Notes: a model not told the origin generated them from the sequence alone. 64,000 nucleotides of DNA from Solimonas variicoloris DSM 15731 (GCF_000382285.1 NZ_KB907925.1:62001-126000), one strand, 5' to 3'; shown: positions 34,033 through 44,782, counted from the first letter of the stretch. Numbers and translations are program-made.

Positions 34033-35928
34033 TCACGGCGCCAGAAAGCCGTCCTTGAGCGCCTGCATCAGCGGATCGCGCTGGCCGGCCGGTGCGTTCG
34101 GCAGATAGCCCTGGTTGATGGTCCAGACGATCGTGCCGCCGAGGCCGTTGTCCTTGACGAACTTGGCCTTCTCGCCGATCGACCAGGCGTCGTCGTAGGA
34201 CATGAACGTGCATTGCTGCGGACCGACGCCGCTGTTCGGATTGCCGGTCGTCAGATACGGCACCATCGCCGTCAGGTCGCGCCGCGGCGTGGCCTGCGGG
34301 TAGTACAGCGTCATGATGTTGGTGTAACTCATCTGGTTGTCGTCGGCGCCGTTGACCGGCAGGCCGCCGGGCGTCGAAACGGCGATCTGGTGCGGCTCGG
34401 TCACGTAGCGCCAGCACGAGCCGTAGAAGCCGATGCCGATGCCGAGCTTGGCGGCGGGAATGCCGCCGATCTCGCGCCAGGCGCGCACCGTCGAGGCGAT
34501 CGAGCTCGGCGCCATGCCGGTTTCGCCGTACAGCGCCGAGGAATGCCAGCTCTCCCAGTTCCAGAAGCCGGACGCCATGCCGTAGCTCATGATGTTGATC
34601 TGGTCGAACAGCGGCGCCACCTGGCCCCAGAACGGGTCCGCCTCCTCGCTGGCGAAGTTGTTGTTGATCCAGCCGATCGGCACCGTCAGCAGCTTGTCCG
34701 GCGCGGCCGCGCGCAGGGCTTCGGCGAGCTTGCGGAAGTCGACGCGCTCGTCGATGCCGTTGCCCGGATCGACGACGATCGGCTCCCAGTCGAGATCGAA
34801 GCCGTCGAAGCCGAACTCGGCAGCGAGCGCGACGAGGTTCTGCACGAAGCGCGCGCGGTTGGCGTCCGACGCCGCCGCCACGAACTCGTCGTGCGCACCG
34901 TCGCCGCCGAGCATGACGATCACCTTCTTGCCGGCGGCGTGCGCGCGCGTCACCACGTCGTGCGCCCAGGCCGGCCCCTCGACGTCGTCGATGTCGAAAT
35001 GCTTGTTCAGCGTGCCGTCGGCGCGCGGCGTGATGCGGCCGAGCATCAGATGCGTCAGCGCCGAGTAGTCGACCACCTCCGGCGGATACAGACCGCGCGC
35101 GTAGCCGACGTAATAGCCGCTGACCCACTTGCCGGCGCTCGGCGGCGCGTCGTTGTCGAGGATCGTGCGCGTGTGCACGGACGTGGCGCCGAGCGTGGCG
35201 TTGGCCGCATTGCGCAGCGTCAGTACCACGGTCTCGGCGCTCTCGACGGCGCTATCGTCGACCGGCGTGATGGTCAGCGTGCGGCGCGTCTGGCCGGGCT
35301 CGAAGCGCAGCGTGCCGGCCGGCGCGAGCGTGTAGTCGGCGCCGGCGCTGGCCGTGCCGGCGACCGCCAGCTCGACCGTGACCGCCTGCGCGCTGGGCGC
35401 CGACAGCACGATCTCGATCTGGCTGGCCTGCGCCTCGCTGCCGCTCGCCGCGGCGCTGGCGAACGCGAGCGTCGGCAGCGTGGCGACGTCGTTGTCGTCG
35501 ATCTGCAGCCGGTACTGCGCCGGCGAACCGAGCCGCGCGCCGCTCGGCGTGCCGAGCGTCAGCGTCAGCGTCTCGGCGGGCTCGACGTCGGCGTCGTCGA
35601 GCGTCTGCACGACGATCGTCTGCGAGGTCTCGAGCGGACGAAAGCGCAGCGAGGCCGGCAGCGAAGCCTGATAGTCACGCCCGGCCAGGGCGTCGCCGCC
35701 GGCCGTGAGCGGCACCGTGACGCTGCCGAGCGCCGGCCGCGACAGGCGCACCGTCAGCGTCGCGGTGCCGCCTTCGGCAAGTGCGGCGCCGCCGCTCGTG
35801 AACTGCACCGTGGCCGGCCCGATCAGCCGGTCGAACAGGCCGGCCGCGGCCGGCGCGGCCATGGCCGCCGCCACCGCGGCGATCGCGGCAAGGCGCATCC
35901 GGCGCCGCGGCTGTGAAGAATGCGACAT
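34033..35928 (-). CDS. Secreted Calx-beta / GH18 chitinase-like protein
   Basis: A 631-residue secreted protein. The signal peptide covers residues 1-29 (twin basic start, alanine-rich core). Two Calx-beta domains follow at about 36-145 and 152-261, each ending in a DDND or LDND calcium-type motif. A GH18 catalytic domain spans about 266-630, with the DGFDLDWE motif at 375-382 (Glu382 the proton donor), KKVIVMLGG, NIMSYGMASG and a final GGTIVWTINQG strand. It should hydrolyse chitin or a related GlcNAc polymer outside the cell. GGGGGAG precedes the ATG. Upstream, hemB diverges. Confidence 0.92.
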   Translation of the reverse strand: MSHSSQPRRRMRLAAIAAVAAAMAAPAAAGLFDRLIGPATVQFTSGGAALAEGGTATLTVRLSRPALGSVTVPLTAGGDALAGRDYQASLPASLRFRPLETSQTIVVQTLDDADVEPAETLTLTLGTPSGARLGSPAQYRLQIDDNDVATLPTLAFASAAASGSEAQASQIEIVLSAPSAQAVTVELAVAGTASAGADYTLAPAGTLRFEPGQTRRTLTITPVDDSAVESAETVVLTLRNAANATLGATSVHTRTILDNDAPPSAGKWVSGYYVGYARGLYPPEVVDYSALTHLMLGRITPRADGTLNKHFDIDDVEGPAWAHDVVTRAHAAGKKVIVMLGGDGAHDEFVAAASDANRARFVQNLVALAAEFGFDGFDLDWEPIVVDPGNGIDERVDFRKLAEALRAAAPDKLLTVPIGWINNNFASEEADPFWGQVAPLFDQINIMSYGMASGFWNWESWHSSALYGETGMAPSSIASTVRAWREIGGIPAAKLGIGIGFYGSCWRYVTEPHQIAVSTPGGLPVNGADDNQMSYTNIMTLYYPQATPRRDLTAMVPYLTTGNPNSGVGPQQCTFMSYDDAWSIGEKAKFVKDNGLGGTIVWTINQGYLPNAPAGQRDPLMQALKDGFLAP

Positions 35929-36042
35929 GAAATCTCCCCCGGGAACGTCCCGTGTACAAACGCGCGAACCGACGCGGTCCGCCTCTGCACCCTAGGCCGG
36001 CGCGCCGCGCCGACGCTTGAGGGGACGATGAGTGTTTCTTGA

Positions 36043-37122
<1,080 letters not shown>

Positions 37123-37156
37123 TCCGCCACCGCTCCGCGCCAGGGACGCCGCGCCG

Positions 37157-37864
37157 ATGACGATCGAACTGCACCAGTACGCGGCCCCGCCCGGCTGGCC
37201 GAACCTGTCGCCGTTCTGCATGAAGGTCGAGACCTGGCTGCGGCTCGCCGGTCTCGACTACCGCGTCGCCGTGCAGATGGTACCGAACGGCCCGCTCGGC
37301 AAGCTGCCGGTCGTCAAGGACGGCGGCGAAATCATTGCCGACTCGCACAGCATCATCGAGCGGCTCGCCGCCAGGTACGGCAAGGATCTCGACGCCGGAC
37401 TCGATGCGCGCCAGCGCGCCGCGGCGCGCGCCTTCGAGCGCCTCATCAACGAACACCTGTACTGGGCGCTGCTGCATTTCCGCTGGATCGACGACGGCGG
37501 CTGGGCGCAGACGCGCCGCGTGCTGTTCGCGGCGCTGCCGGCACCGCTGCGGCTCGTGGTGCCGACGATCGCACGGCGCGGCGTGCGCGCCCAGCTGAAG
37601 GGCCACGGGCTCGGCCGCCATCCGCGCGCCGAGATCCTGCGCCGCGCCGCCCAGGACGTGCAGGCGCTCGCCGACTGGCTCGGCGAGCAGCCGTACTTCA
37701 TGGGCGCGCAACCGACCACGCTCGACGCGTCGGCCTACGGCTTCCTCGGCAACCTGCACGACGCGCCGATCGACACGCCGCTCAAGGGCATCGTCGCCGC
37801 GCATCCGAATCTCGTTGCGTACTGCGCGCGCCTGCGCGCGCGCTGCTTCGGCGCCGCGCGCTGA
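37157..37864 (+). CDS. Glutathione S-transferase-like protein
   Basis: A 235-residue protein with a thioredoxin-fold N-terminal domain (NLSPFCMKVETWLRLAGLDY at residues 15-34, KLPVVKDGGEIIADSHSIIE) and an all-helical C-terminal domain, the glutathione S-transferase layout. The C-domain resembles the GST_C_6/Faxc-like group. Catalytic residue and substrate are unclear, the SPFC motif suggesting a Ser or Cys active site. It follows hemB by 34 bases. Confidence 0.87.
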   Translation: MTIELHQYAAPPGWPNLSPFCMKVETWLRLAGLDYRVAVQMVPNGPLGKLPVVKDGGEIIADSHSIIERLAARYGKDLDAGLDARQRAAARAFERLINEHLYWALLHFRWIDDGGWAQTRRVLFAALPAPLRLVVPTIARRGVRAQLKGHGLGRHPRAEILRRAAQDVQALADWLGEQPYFMGAQPTTLDASAYGFLGNLHDAPIDTPLKGIVAAHPNLVAYCARLRARCFGAAR

Positions 37865-37886
37865 ACCGTCCGGACCTTTTCACTTC

Positions 37887-38699
37887 ATGACTGACCGCTA
37901 CGCCGTCATCGGCCATCCCATCGCGCACAGCAAATCGCCGCTGATCCACGCGCAGTTCGCGCGCGAGACCGGCCAGGACCTCGCCTACGACGCGGTCGAC
38001 GTCGAGCCGGAGATGCTGCCGTTCGCGCTGCGCCAGTTGCACGACGAGGGCTATCGCGGCCTCAACGTCACGCTGCCGCACAAGACCGAGGTCGCGCGGC
38101 TGTGCATCGGCGTCAGCGCGCGCGCGCAGCAGGCCGGCGCGGTCAACACGCTGCTGCGCGTCGATGGCGGCTGGCAGGGCGACAACACCGACGGCGACGG
38201 CTTCTGGCGCGATCTGGCGCGCCTGGGCATCGGCGTCGCCGGCCGCCGCGTGCTGATCGTCGGCGCCGGCGGCGCGGTGCGCGGCATCCTCGGCCCGCTG
38301 CTGGCGGCGCGGCCGGCGCTGCTGGTCGTCTCCAACCGCAATCCGTGGAAGCCGGAAGCGCTGGCCGAGCAGTTCAAGGAAATCGGCAGCGTCGTGCCGC
38401 GCACGCATCTGGCGCTGAAAGGCGATCGCTACGACCTCATCGTCAACGCCACCTCGGCCGGCCACAGCGGCGCGATGCCGCGCCTGCCCGGCCAGCTGCT
38501 CGCCGACGGCGGCGCCTGCTACGATCTGTCGTACGGCGCCGCATTCGCGCCGTTCCGCGACTGGGCGACGGCACAGAAGGCGGCGCTCGTCGCCGACGGC
38601 CTCGGCATGCTGGTCGAACAGGCAGCGAGCGCCTTCGAAATCTGGCGTGGCGTGCGCCCGCCGACCGCCGGCGTGCTGCAGGCCCTGCGCGCCGCCTGA
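37887..38699 (+). CDS. aroE: Shikimate dehydrogenase
   Basis: A 270-residue AroE that reduces 3-dehydroshikimate with NADPH. PIAHSKSPLIH (residues 10-20) binds substrate, the catalytic Lys lies in NVTLPHK (near 59-65), and GAGGAVRGIL is the nucleotide motif. The shikimate pathway supplies chorismate, and so indirectly the starter of the APE cluster, but the two loci are 12 kb apart and there is no sign of joint control. The short 22-base spacer links it to the GST-like gene. Confidence 0.96.
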   Translation: MTDRYAVIGHPIAHSKSPLIHAQFARETGQDLAYDAVDVEPEMLPFALRQLHDEGYRGLNVTLPHKTEVARLCIGVSARAQQAGAVNTLLRVDGGWQGDNTDGDGFWRDLARLGIGVAGRRVLIVGAGGAVRGILGPLLAARPALLVVSNRNPWKPEALAEQFKEIGSVVPRTHLALKGDRYDLIVNATSAGHSGAMPRLPGQLLADGGACYDLSYGAAFAPFRDWATAQKAALVADGLGMLVEQAASAFEIWRGVRPPTAGVLQALRAA

Positions 38700-38701
38700 T
38701 C

Positions 38702-39217
38702 GTGCGGCGCGCGCTCGTCCTCGCCGCGCTGCTCTTCGTGGCGCCGGCCGGCGCCGCCGACGAGGCGGCGACGCCGGTAGCGACATCGACGCCGGTCGTC
38801 GACCTGGTGCGCGTCGTCAAGTCCGAGCGCCGCCTCTACCTGCTCAGCGGCGGACAGGTGCTCGCCCGCTATCGCATCGCGCTCGGCCCGCATCCGCTCG
38901 GGCCGAAGCGCCAGCAGGGCGACGGCCGCACGCCGGAAGGCCGCTACGTGCTCGACGCCAAGAAGGCCGACAGCGACTACTACAAGGCGATCCACATCTC
39001 GTATCCGAACGCCGACGATCTGGCCCGCGCGCGGGCGCTCGGCGCCAAACCGGGCGAGGCGATCATGATCCACGGCCAGCGCAACGGTTACGCGAGCCTC
39101 GGCATCTTCCTGCAGCGCACCGACTGGACCAACGGCTGCATCGCGCTGGCCAACGCCGACATGGACGAGGTCTGGAACCGCGTCGCGGTCGGCACGCCGA
39201 TCGAACTGCTGCCCTGA
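38702..39217 (+). CDS. L,D-transpeptidase/YkuD-domain protein
   Basis: A 171-residue secreted protein with signal peptide (GTG start; cut near residue 19, GAA) and a single YkuD domain. MIHGQRN and WTNGCIALANADMDEVW carry the His and catalytic Cys of the family; TNGC replaces the common SxGC. It may cross-link or modify peptidoglycan. It follows aroE by 2 bases, so translation is coupled. Confidence 0.9.
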   Translation: MRRALVLAALLFVAPAGAADEAATPVATSTPVVDLVRVVKSERRLYLLSGGQVLARYRIALGPHPLGPKRQQGDGRTPEGRYVLDAKKADSDYYKAIHISYPNADDLARARALGAKPGEAIMIHGQRNGYASLGIFLQRTDWTNGCIALANADMDEVWNRVAVGTPIELLP

Positions 39218-39236
39218 TGCAGGCGCGGCCGCCGCG

Positions 39237-40469
39237 TCAGGCGCGCGGCGCGAAGCGCAACGTGCCGCGCACGCCGCCGCCGTCGCGATTCTCCACGGTG
39301 AGCGTCCAGCCGAAGCGCTGCGCCAGCGTCTGCGCGATGTAGAGCCCCATGCCGGTGCCGCCGTCGTGCGCGCTGAAGCCCGGCTCGAAGACGCGCGGCA
39401 GCGCCGCCGGCGCGATGCCCGGGCCGTCGTCCTCGACCGCGAAGTGGTCGGCACGCAGGCGCACGGTGACCGTGCCGCCGCGCGACGCGCGCAGCGCATT
39501 GCGCAGCAGGTTGGTGAAGATCGCCGCGATCGCGCCGGCCGGCGCGGCGATGCGCACGGCCTCGGGCATGTCCCAGCTGACACGCACCTGCGGCGAGGAC
39601 TCGATATACGGCTCGGCCAGCTCGCGCAGCCAGCGCTCCAGCGACAGCTCCTCGAAGACCTGCGTGTCGCGCAGCCGCGACAGCGTCAGCAGCGCGTCCA
39701 GCTCGTGGCGCGCCATGCGCACCGCACGCTCGATGCGCTTGAGCGCCGGCTGCTCGCCCTGCAGCGCCAGGGTCTCGGCGGCGCCCTGGATCACCGCGAT
39801 CGGCGTGCGCAGCTCATGGCTGGCGGCGGCGGCGAACGCGCGTTCGCGCTCGACCAGCGCGTCGAGCTCCTGCATGTAGCGGTTGAGCGCGTCGACGATC
39901 ACCGCGAGCTCGCTGTCGTCGACCGCCAGCGCGATGCGTTCGCCGCGCCGCTCCGGATCGAGCGCGCCGAGCTGCCCGACCAGCTGATCGAGCGGCGCCA
40001 GCGCGCGCTGCGCCAGCCAGCGCGAGGCGAAGAAGCTGAGCACGCCGACCAGCACCAGCGCGACCAGGCCGGCACCGAACAGCGCGTTCTCGCGCGTCTC
40101 GACGAAGGTGATGTCGTAGAGCAGGTAGGCGTGCGCGGCGGGCCCGGTCTCGCGCACCAGCAGGTTGAACGAGCGGCCGTCGAAATGCAGGTCTTCGTAG
40201 TAACCGGGGCCGTAGCGGCGCAGTTCGGCCGGCGCCTCGTCGCCGGCGAAGAAGCGCAGCGTGTCGTGCGCGCGGTTCGCGGCGTCAGGCGCGTGCGGGC
40301 CGACCATGAACGCCAGCTCGCGCTCCATCAGGTCGCGCACCGCGGCATCCTCGATGTAGACGTCGCTGAGCCAGACGCCGACCGCGGCCAGCGAGGCGAT
40401 CAGCAGCGAGAGGCCGACGAGGCCGCCGACCAGGCGGCGGTGCAGCGTGCTCGCGGAGCGCCTAGTCAC
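39237..40469 (-). CDS. Sensor histidine kinase
   Basis: A 410-residue inner membrane kinase. It has TM helices near residues 14-36 and 130-150 with a sensor domain between, a HAMP-like linker and HisKA with His218 in AASHELRTPIAV. The HATPase domain has NLLRNALRAS (N box), DDGPGIAP (G1) and GTGMGLYIAQ (G2). The GTG start at 40469 lies inside the end of the response regulator gene (8-base overlap), so they are co-translated. The signal is unknown. Confidence 0.93.
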   Translation of the reverse strand: MTRRSASTLHRRLVGGLVGLSLLIASLAAVGVWLSDVYIEDAAVRDLMERELAFMVGPHAPDAANRAHDTLRFFAGDEAPAELRRYGPGYYEDLHFDGRSFNLLVRETGPAAHAYLLYDITFVETRENALFGAGLVALVLVGVLSFFASRWLAQRALAPLDQLVGQLGALDPERRGERIALAVDDSELAVIVDALNRYMQELDALVERERAFAAAASHELRTPIAVIQGAAETLALQGEQPALKRIERAVRMARHELDALLTLSRLRDTQVFEELSLERWLRELAEPYIESSPQVRVSWDMPEAVRIAAPAGAIAAIFTNLLRNALRASRGGTVTVRLRADHFAVEDDGPGIAPAALPRVFEPGFSAHDGGTGMGLYIAQTLAQRFGWTLTVENRDGGGVRGTLRFAPRA

Positions 40470-41160
40470 CGTCGTCGGCCGTGTCGCCGAGATCGGCGAG
40501 CCGGTAACCGGTGCCGCGCAGCGTGTGCAGCAGCTTGCGCGGGAACGGGCGGTCGATCACGTTGCGCAGCGCGTGCATGTGCGCGCGCAGCACGTCGCCG
40601 TCCGGCACCTCGTCGCCCCACAGCAGGTATTCGAGCTCCTTGCGGGTGACGATGCGCTCGGTCTGCCGCATCAGGAATTCGAGGATGCGCCGCGTCGACG
40701 GATTGAGCGGCAGCGTCTGACCGGCGCGGCGCGCCTCGCAGGTGCGCGGATCGTATTCAAGGTCGGCGACGCGCAGCGCGCCGGAAGCGATCCTGCCGCT
40801 GGCGCGGCGGTTCAAGGCCTTCAGGCGCGCCTCGAGCTCGGCCATCGCGAACGGCTTGACCAGATAGTCGTCGGCGCCGGCGGCGAGGCCGTCGACACGG
40901 TCCGCCACGGTGTCCAGCGCCGTCAGCATCAGCACCGGCGTCGTCACGCCGTGCTCGTCGCGCAGGCGCCGGCACAGCGTCGCGCCGTCGAAGCCCGGCA
41001 GCAGGCGGTCGAGGATGATGACGTCGAAGGCGCCGTGCGCCGCCGCCACCAGGCCGCTGGGACCGTCGTAGGCGAAGTCGACGGTGTGCCGATGCGCTTC
41101 GAGATAGTCGCCGACGTTCGCCGCCAGATCGGCGTTATCCTCGACGAGCAGCACGCGCAT
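40462..41160 (-). CDS. OmpR-family response regulator
   Basis: A 232-residue regulator. The receiver domain (1-115) has the phosphoacceptor Asp51 in DVIILDRLLPG and Lys in YLVKPF. The winged-helix DNA-binding domain (about 130-222) ends in HTLRGTGYRLAD. It pairs with the kinase encoded downstream. It lies 15 bases after tatC on the same strand and might be read through from the his-tat unit, though a separate promoter cannot be excluded. Confidence 0.95.
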   Translation of the reverse strand: MRVLLVEDNADLAANVGDYLEAHRHTVDFAYDGPSGLVAAAHGAFDVIILDRLLPGFDGATLCRRLRDEHGVTTPVLMLTALDTVADRVDGLAAGADDYLVKPFAMAELEARLKALNRRASGRIASGALRVADLEYDPRTCEARRAGQTLPLNPSTRRILEFLMRQTERIVTRKELEYLLWGDEVPDGDVLRAHMHALRNVIDRPFPRKLLHTLRGTGYRLADLGDTADDGD

Positions 41161-41175
41161 GGGCGGGCCGTCCCC

Positions 41176-41946
41176 TCAGCCGTTCTGCTGCTCGCGCTGC
41201 GCGTCGACCTCTGCGCTGCCCGGCACCATGATGCGCGCGGCAATGATGCCGACCTCGTAGAGCAGATAGACCGGCACGGCGAGCATGATCTGCGAGATCA
41301 CGTCGGGCGGCGTGAAGATCGCGCCGACGACGAAGGCGCCGACGAGCACGTATTCGCGGTTGCCGGCGAGCTGCTTGGGCGTGACGAAGCCGGTCTTGAC
41401 CAGCAGCACCAGCGCGACCGGCGTCTCAAACGCGAAGCCGAACGCGACGAAGATCGTCAGCACGAAGTCGAGGTACTTGCTGATGTCGGTCATCACCGCG
41501 ACGCCGTCGGGCGCGACGTTGACCATGAAGTGGAAGACGGTCGGCAGCACCAGGAAGTAGGCGAAGGCGACGCCGCTGTAGAACAGCAGCGTGCTCGACA
41601 TCATCAGCGGCGCGACCAGCCGCTTCTCGCTCTTGTACAGGCCGGGCGCGACGAAGGCCCAGACCTGCCACAGCACCCACGGCATCGCCGCGACGAAGGC
41701 GACGACGGCGGCGAGCTTGATCGGCGTGAAGAACGGCGAGGCGACTTCGGTGGCGATCATCGAGCTGCCGGGCGGCATCAGCGCCAGCAGCGGGTGCGCG
41801 AACAGCGAATACAGCTGCTTGGCGAAGAAGCTCAGCGGCACGAAGATCGCCAGCACGCCGAGCACGATCCTGAGCAGCCGCGAACGCAGCTCCAGCAGGT
41901 GTGACATCAGCGGCTGTTCGCCGCCCGAGGGTTGCTCTTCGCTCAC
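41176..41946 (-). CDS. tatC: Sec-independent translocase TatC
   Basis: A 256-residue inner membrane protein with six helices. The conserved start MSHLLELRSRLLR and the periplasmic Glu/Pro loops are typical. TatC recognises the twin-arginine signal, for example that of the oxidase encoded at 5848. It overlaps tatB by ATGA. Length fits the family. Confidence 0.97.
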   Translation of the reverse strand: MSEEQPSGGEQPLMSHLLELRSRLLRIVLGVLAIFVPLSFFAKQLYSLFAHPLLALMPPGSSMIATEVASPFFTPIKLAAVVAFVAAMPWVLWQVWAFVAPGLYKSEKRLVAPLMMSSTLLFYSGVAFAYFLVLPTVFHFMVNVAPDGVAVMTDISKYLDFVLTIFVAFGFAFETPVALVLLVKTGFVTPKQLAGNREYVLVGAFVVGAIFTPPDVISQIMLAVPVYLLYEVGIIAARIMVPGSAEVDAQREQQNG

Positions 41947-42290
41947 GGCTTCTTGTCCGTGCCGTCGTCAGTGGTCGGCGTGACCGCGTCGCGCGCCGCA
42001 TCGACTTCCTGCTGCACGGAAGCCTGCAGGGTGCTGGTCTGTTTCTGCACGCTGTCCTTGAATGACTCCGCGCCGTCCTGCACCGCGCGCTTGGCTTCGT
42101 CGAGCTGCTTGCGCAGTTCGGCGAGCTGCGACTCGCGGTCAAGCTCGGCGGTCAGATTGCGCAGATAGCCCTTGGCCTGGCCGGTCCAGCGGCCGACCGT
42201 GCGTGCGAGTTTCGGCAGCTTCTCCGGCCCGAGCACGACCAGCGCGACGAGGAAGCAGACCAGCAGCTCGGAGAAGCCGATTTCGAACAT
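41943..42290 (-). CDS. tatB: Sec-independent translocase TatB
   Basis: A 115-residue protein: one N-terminal helix (MFEIGFSELLVCFLVALVVL), the GPEKLPKLARTVG amphipathic hinge and a long charged coiled helix. It is the receptor partner of TatC. It lies between tatA and tatC with 21 bases and an ATGA overlap respectively. Confidence 0.96.
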   Translation of the reverse strand: MFEIGFSELLVCFLVALVVLGPEKLPKLARTVGRWTGQAKGYLRNLTAELDRESQLAELRKQLDEAKRAVQDGAESFKDSVQKQTSTLQASVQQEVDAARDAVTPTTDDGTDKKP

Positions 42291-42311
42291 CGATGCGCGA
42301 TCGGGACCGGA

Positions 42312-42539
42312 TCAGCTCTTGGTTTCTTCGTGCTGGCGGCTCTCGGCGCCGGCCTTGCCGCCCTGCGCGAGCTGCTCGGGCGTCTTCGGCGCGTCGGCCT
42401 CGCCTTCCTTCATCGCCTGCTTGAAGTTCTTGACCGCCGAACCCAGGTCGCCACCGGCGTTGCGCAGCTTCTTGGTGCCGAAGATCAGCACGACGATGCC
42501 CAGGACGATCAGCCAGTGCCAGATGCTCAGTGAACCCAT
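42312..42539 (-). CDS. tatA: Sec-independent translocase TatA
   Basis: A 75-residue protein: short membrane helix ([17 protein letters not shown]), [14 protein letters not shown] hinge and amphipathic helix with a charged tail. It forms the pore-like oligomer of the Tat system. It lies 18 bases after hisE on the same strand, the common his-tat junction of gammaproteobacteria. Confidence 0.96.
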   Translation of the reverse strand: MGSLSIWHWLIVLGIVVLIFGTKKLRNAGGDLGSAVKNFKQAMKEGEADAPKTPEQLAQGGKAGAESRQHEETKS

Positions 42540-42557
42540 GTGCCTATACCTCTTTCG

Positions 42558-42887
42558 TTAACCAGTGGAGCGCGCCGCTTTCTCGGCATGCCCGGACGTA
42601 CCGAAACGCCGCGCGAGCTCGCCGCTGAGCTGCTCGAGCGCGAGCCCGCGCTGCGCGAGCAGCACGAGCGTATGAAACCAGAGATCGGCCAGCTCGTGGA
42701 TGAGCGCCGCATCATCGGCATTCTTGGCGGCGATGATGGTCTCGGCAGCTTCCTCGCCGACCTTCTTGGCGATGCCGTCGACGCCCTTGGCGTACAGGCT
42801 GGCGATGTACGACGCCTTCGGATCGCCGCCCTTGCGCGACTCGATGGTCGCAAAGAGTTGTGACAGCACGTCGGCGGGCGAGGACAC
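42558..42887 (-). CDS. hisE: Phosphoribosyl-ATP diphosphatase
   Basis: A 109-residue HisE that removes pyrophosphate from phosphoribosyl-ATP in histidine synthesis. YIASLYAKGVDGIAKKVGEE and ADLWFHTLVLLAQ are typical, with the EEAAE metal-binding acidic residues. The start is GTG at 42887. The usual partner hisI (cyclohydrolase) is not next to it; the 54-base spacer to hisF has no room for it. Confidence 0.96.
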   Translation of the reverse strand: MSSPADVLSQLFATIESRKGGDPKASYIASLYAKGVDGIAKKVGEEAAETIIAAKNADDAALIHELADLWFHTLVLLAQRGLALEQLSGELARRFGTSGHAEKAARSTG

Positions 42888-42941
42888 GGCGATTCCGGAT
42901 TCAGGGTCGGGGACGGTCAGTGTACGCCGACTCGGGCCCGC

Positions 42942-43712
42942 TCAAGAACGGACCAGCACGCCCTTGGCGGCGAGGAACTGCTTGGCTTCGCCGACCGTGT
43001 AGGTGCCCTGATGGAAGATGCTCGCCGCCAGCACCGCGTCGGCGCCGCCGGTGGTGAGGCCTTCGTAGAGATGTTCGAGATTGCCGACGCCGCCGGAGGC
43101 GATCACCGGCACGCTGACCGCGTCGGAGATCGCGCGCAGCAGTTCGAGATCGTAGCCGCCCTTGGTGCCGTCGCGGTCGATGCTGGTCAGCAGCAGCTCG
43201 CCGGCGCCCTTCTGGACGATGCTGCGCGCCCATTCGATGGCGTCAAGACCGGTCGCCTTGCGGCCGCCGTGCGTGAACACTTCCCAGCGCGGCGCCTCCT
43301 TCTTCTTGCTGACGCGCTTGGCATCGATGGCGACGACGATGCACTGCACGCCGTAGCGCTCGCCGGCCTCGGACACGAAATCCGGATTGTCGACGGCGGC
43401 GGTGTTGATGCTGACCTTGTCGGCGCCGGCCGACAGCAGCGCGCGGACGTCGGCGCAGTTGCGCACGCCACCACCGACGGTGAGCGGAATGTAAATCTCG
43501 CGGGCCACCGCCTCGACGGTCTGGAACAGCGTCGGGCGGTCGTCGACCGACGCGGTGATGTCGAGGAACACCAGCTCATCGGCACCCTGCGCGTCGTACT
43601 TGCGCGCGACCTCGACCGGATCGCCGGCATCCTGCACGTCTTCGAACTTGATGCCTTTGACGACGCGGCCGCGATCGATGTCGAGGCAGGGGATGATGCG
43701 TTTGGCGAGCAT
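42942..43712 (-). CDS. hisF: Imidazole glycerol phosphate synthase, cyclase subunit
   Basis: A 256-residue TIM barrel; HisF makes imidazole glycerol phosphate and AICAR from PRFAR using ammonia from HisH. Catalytic Asp11 ([16 protein letters not shown]) and the Asp of VVAIDAKR are present. The phosphate-binding [11 protein letters not shown] and the C-terminal [10 protein letters not shown] loops are intact. Start ATG 43712; the longer open frame upstream has no family match. Confidence 0.97.
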   Translation of the reverse strand: MLAKRIIPCLDIDRGRVVKGIKFEDVQDAGDPVEVARKYDAQGADELVFLDITASVDDRPTLFQTVEAVAREIYIPLTVGGGVRNCADVRALLSAGADKVSINTAAVDNPDFVSEAGERYGVQCIVVAIDAKRVSKKKEAPRWEVFTHGGRKATGLDAIEWARSIVQKGAGELLLTSIDRDGTKGGYDLELLRAISDAVSVPVIASGGVGNLEHLYEGLTTGGADAVLAASIFHQGTYTVGEAKQFLAAKGVLVRS

Positions 43713-43835
43713 GTTCAGGATATGCGCGAAGCGGGCGCCGCCAGCTGCGGGCGCAGGCACCCCGCCGCCGGCGGAGCAGGTTTCAGGACGGGACGCTGCA
43801 GACGCGCCGGGGCCAGCAGACCACACATCATCGCC

Positions 43836-44561
43836 TCAGCCCTTGGCCAGCCTGACCGCTTCCTTGAAGTCGAGGCTGCCTTCGTACAGCGCGCGGCCGA
43901 TGACGGCGCCGACGACGCCGTCGTTCTCGATTTCCTTCAGGCGGCGGATGTCATCGAGACTGGAGACACCACCGGAAGCGAGCACCGGCGTCTTCAGCGC
44001 GCGCGCCAGCGCACTCGTCGACTCGGCGTTGAAGCCCTGCATCATGCCGTCGCGCGAGATGTCCGTGTAGATGATCGCCTCGACGCCGTCGCGCTCGCAG
44101 TGCACGGCGGTCTCGATGACGTCGTGGCCGGTGACCTTGGCCCAGCCGTTGAGCGCGACGCGGCCGTCCTTGGCATCGAGGCTGACGATGATGTGGCGCG
44201 GAAATTCGAGACACAGATCGTGCAGGAAGTGCGGCGTGTTGACCGCCTTGGTGCCGATGATGACGTACTGCACGCCGCCGTTCAGATAGCGCTGCACCGT
44301 CTCCTCGTCGCGGATGCCGCCGCCGATCTGCACCGGCACGTCAACCGCAGCGACGATCTCCTCGACGACCTTGAGATTGACCGGCGAGCCCTTGAAGGCG
44401 CCGTCGAGGTCGACGACGTGGATGCGCTCGGCACCCTCGTCAGCCCAACGCTTGGCGACCGACGCGGGGTCGGCCGAGAACACGGTGGCATCGTTCATCC
44501 GGCCCTGGCGCAAACGCACGCACTGGCCGCCCTTCAGGTCGATCGCGGGTATCAACAGCAT
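43836..44561 (-). CDS. hisA: Phosphoribosylformimino-AICAR ribotide isomerase
   Basis: A 241-residue TIM barrel. Asp8 ([16 protein letters not shown]) and the second catalytic Asp in [13 protein letters not shown] are present. It isomerises ProFAR to PRFAR. It is 123 bases upstream of hisF; the space has no further gene. It shares ancestry with HisF but the distinct HisA loops are clear. Confidence 0.97.
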   Translation of the reverse strand: MLLIPAIDLKGGQCVRLRQGRMNDATVFSADPASVAKRWADEGAERIHVVDLDGAFKGSPVNLKVVEEIVAAVDVPVQIGGGIRDEETVQRYLNGGVQYVIIGTKAVNTPHFLHDLCLEFPRHIIVSLDAKDGRVALNGWAKVTGHDVIETAVHCERDGVEAIIYTDISRDGMMQGFNAESTSALARALKTPVLASGGVSSLDDIRRLKEIENDGVVGAVIGRALYEGSLDFKEAVRLAKG

Positions 44562-44782
44562 GAGCTGCGGGTATGGTCAGGTGGAAGGACGGTTATTCGG
44601 GAACGCGTTTTGCGGGCGGTCGAGCGGTGCTGGCCGAGCGTGGATAAACGAAGAAACGATAAGGAGAAACCCTGACGTTGGCGACACTCTGCCTGAATCC
44701 GCGCAGCGCTGGCAAGCGCCGTCAGACGCAGGTCAGCAAGCCCTGTGCCCGTCGTCGGCGCCGCGCGCCGCCGACGCGGCGC
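44562..44782. other. Spacer between hisH and hisA
   Basis: The 221-base spacer is longer than elsewhere in the his operon. I see no gene, tRNA or hairpin with a U-tract. On the plus strand AAGGAG at 44661-44666 sits before an open frame, but this frame only runs antisense to hisH and is not believed. The space may be used for an internal promoter of hisAF-hisE-tatABC. Confidence 0.4.
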
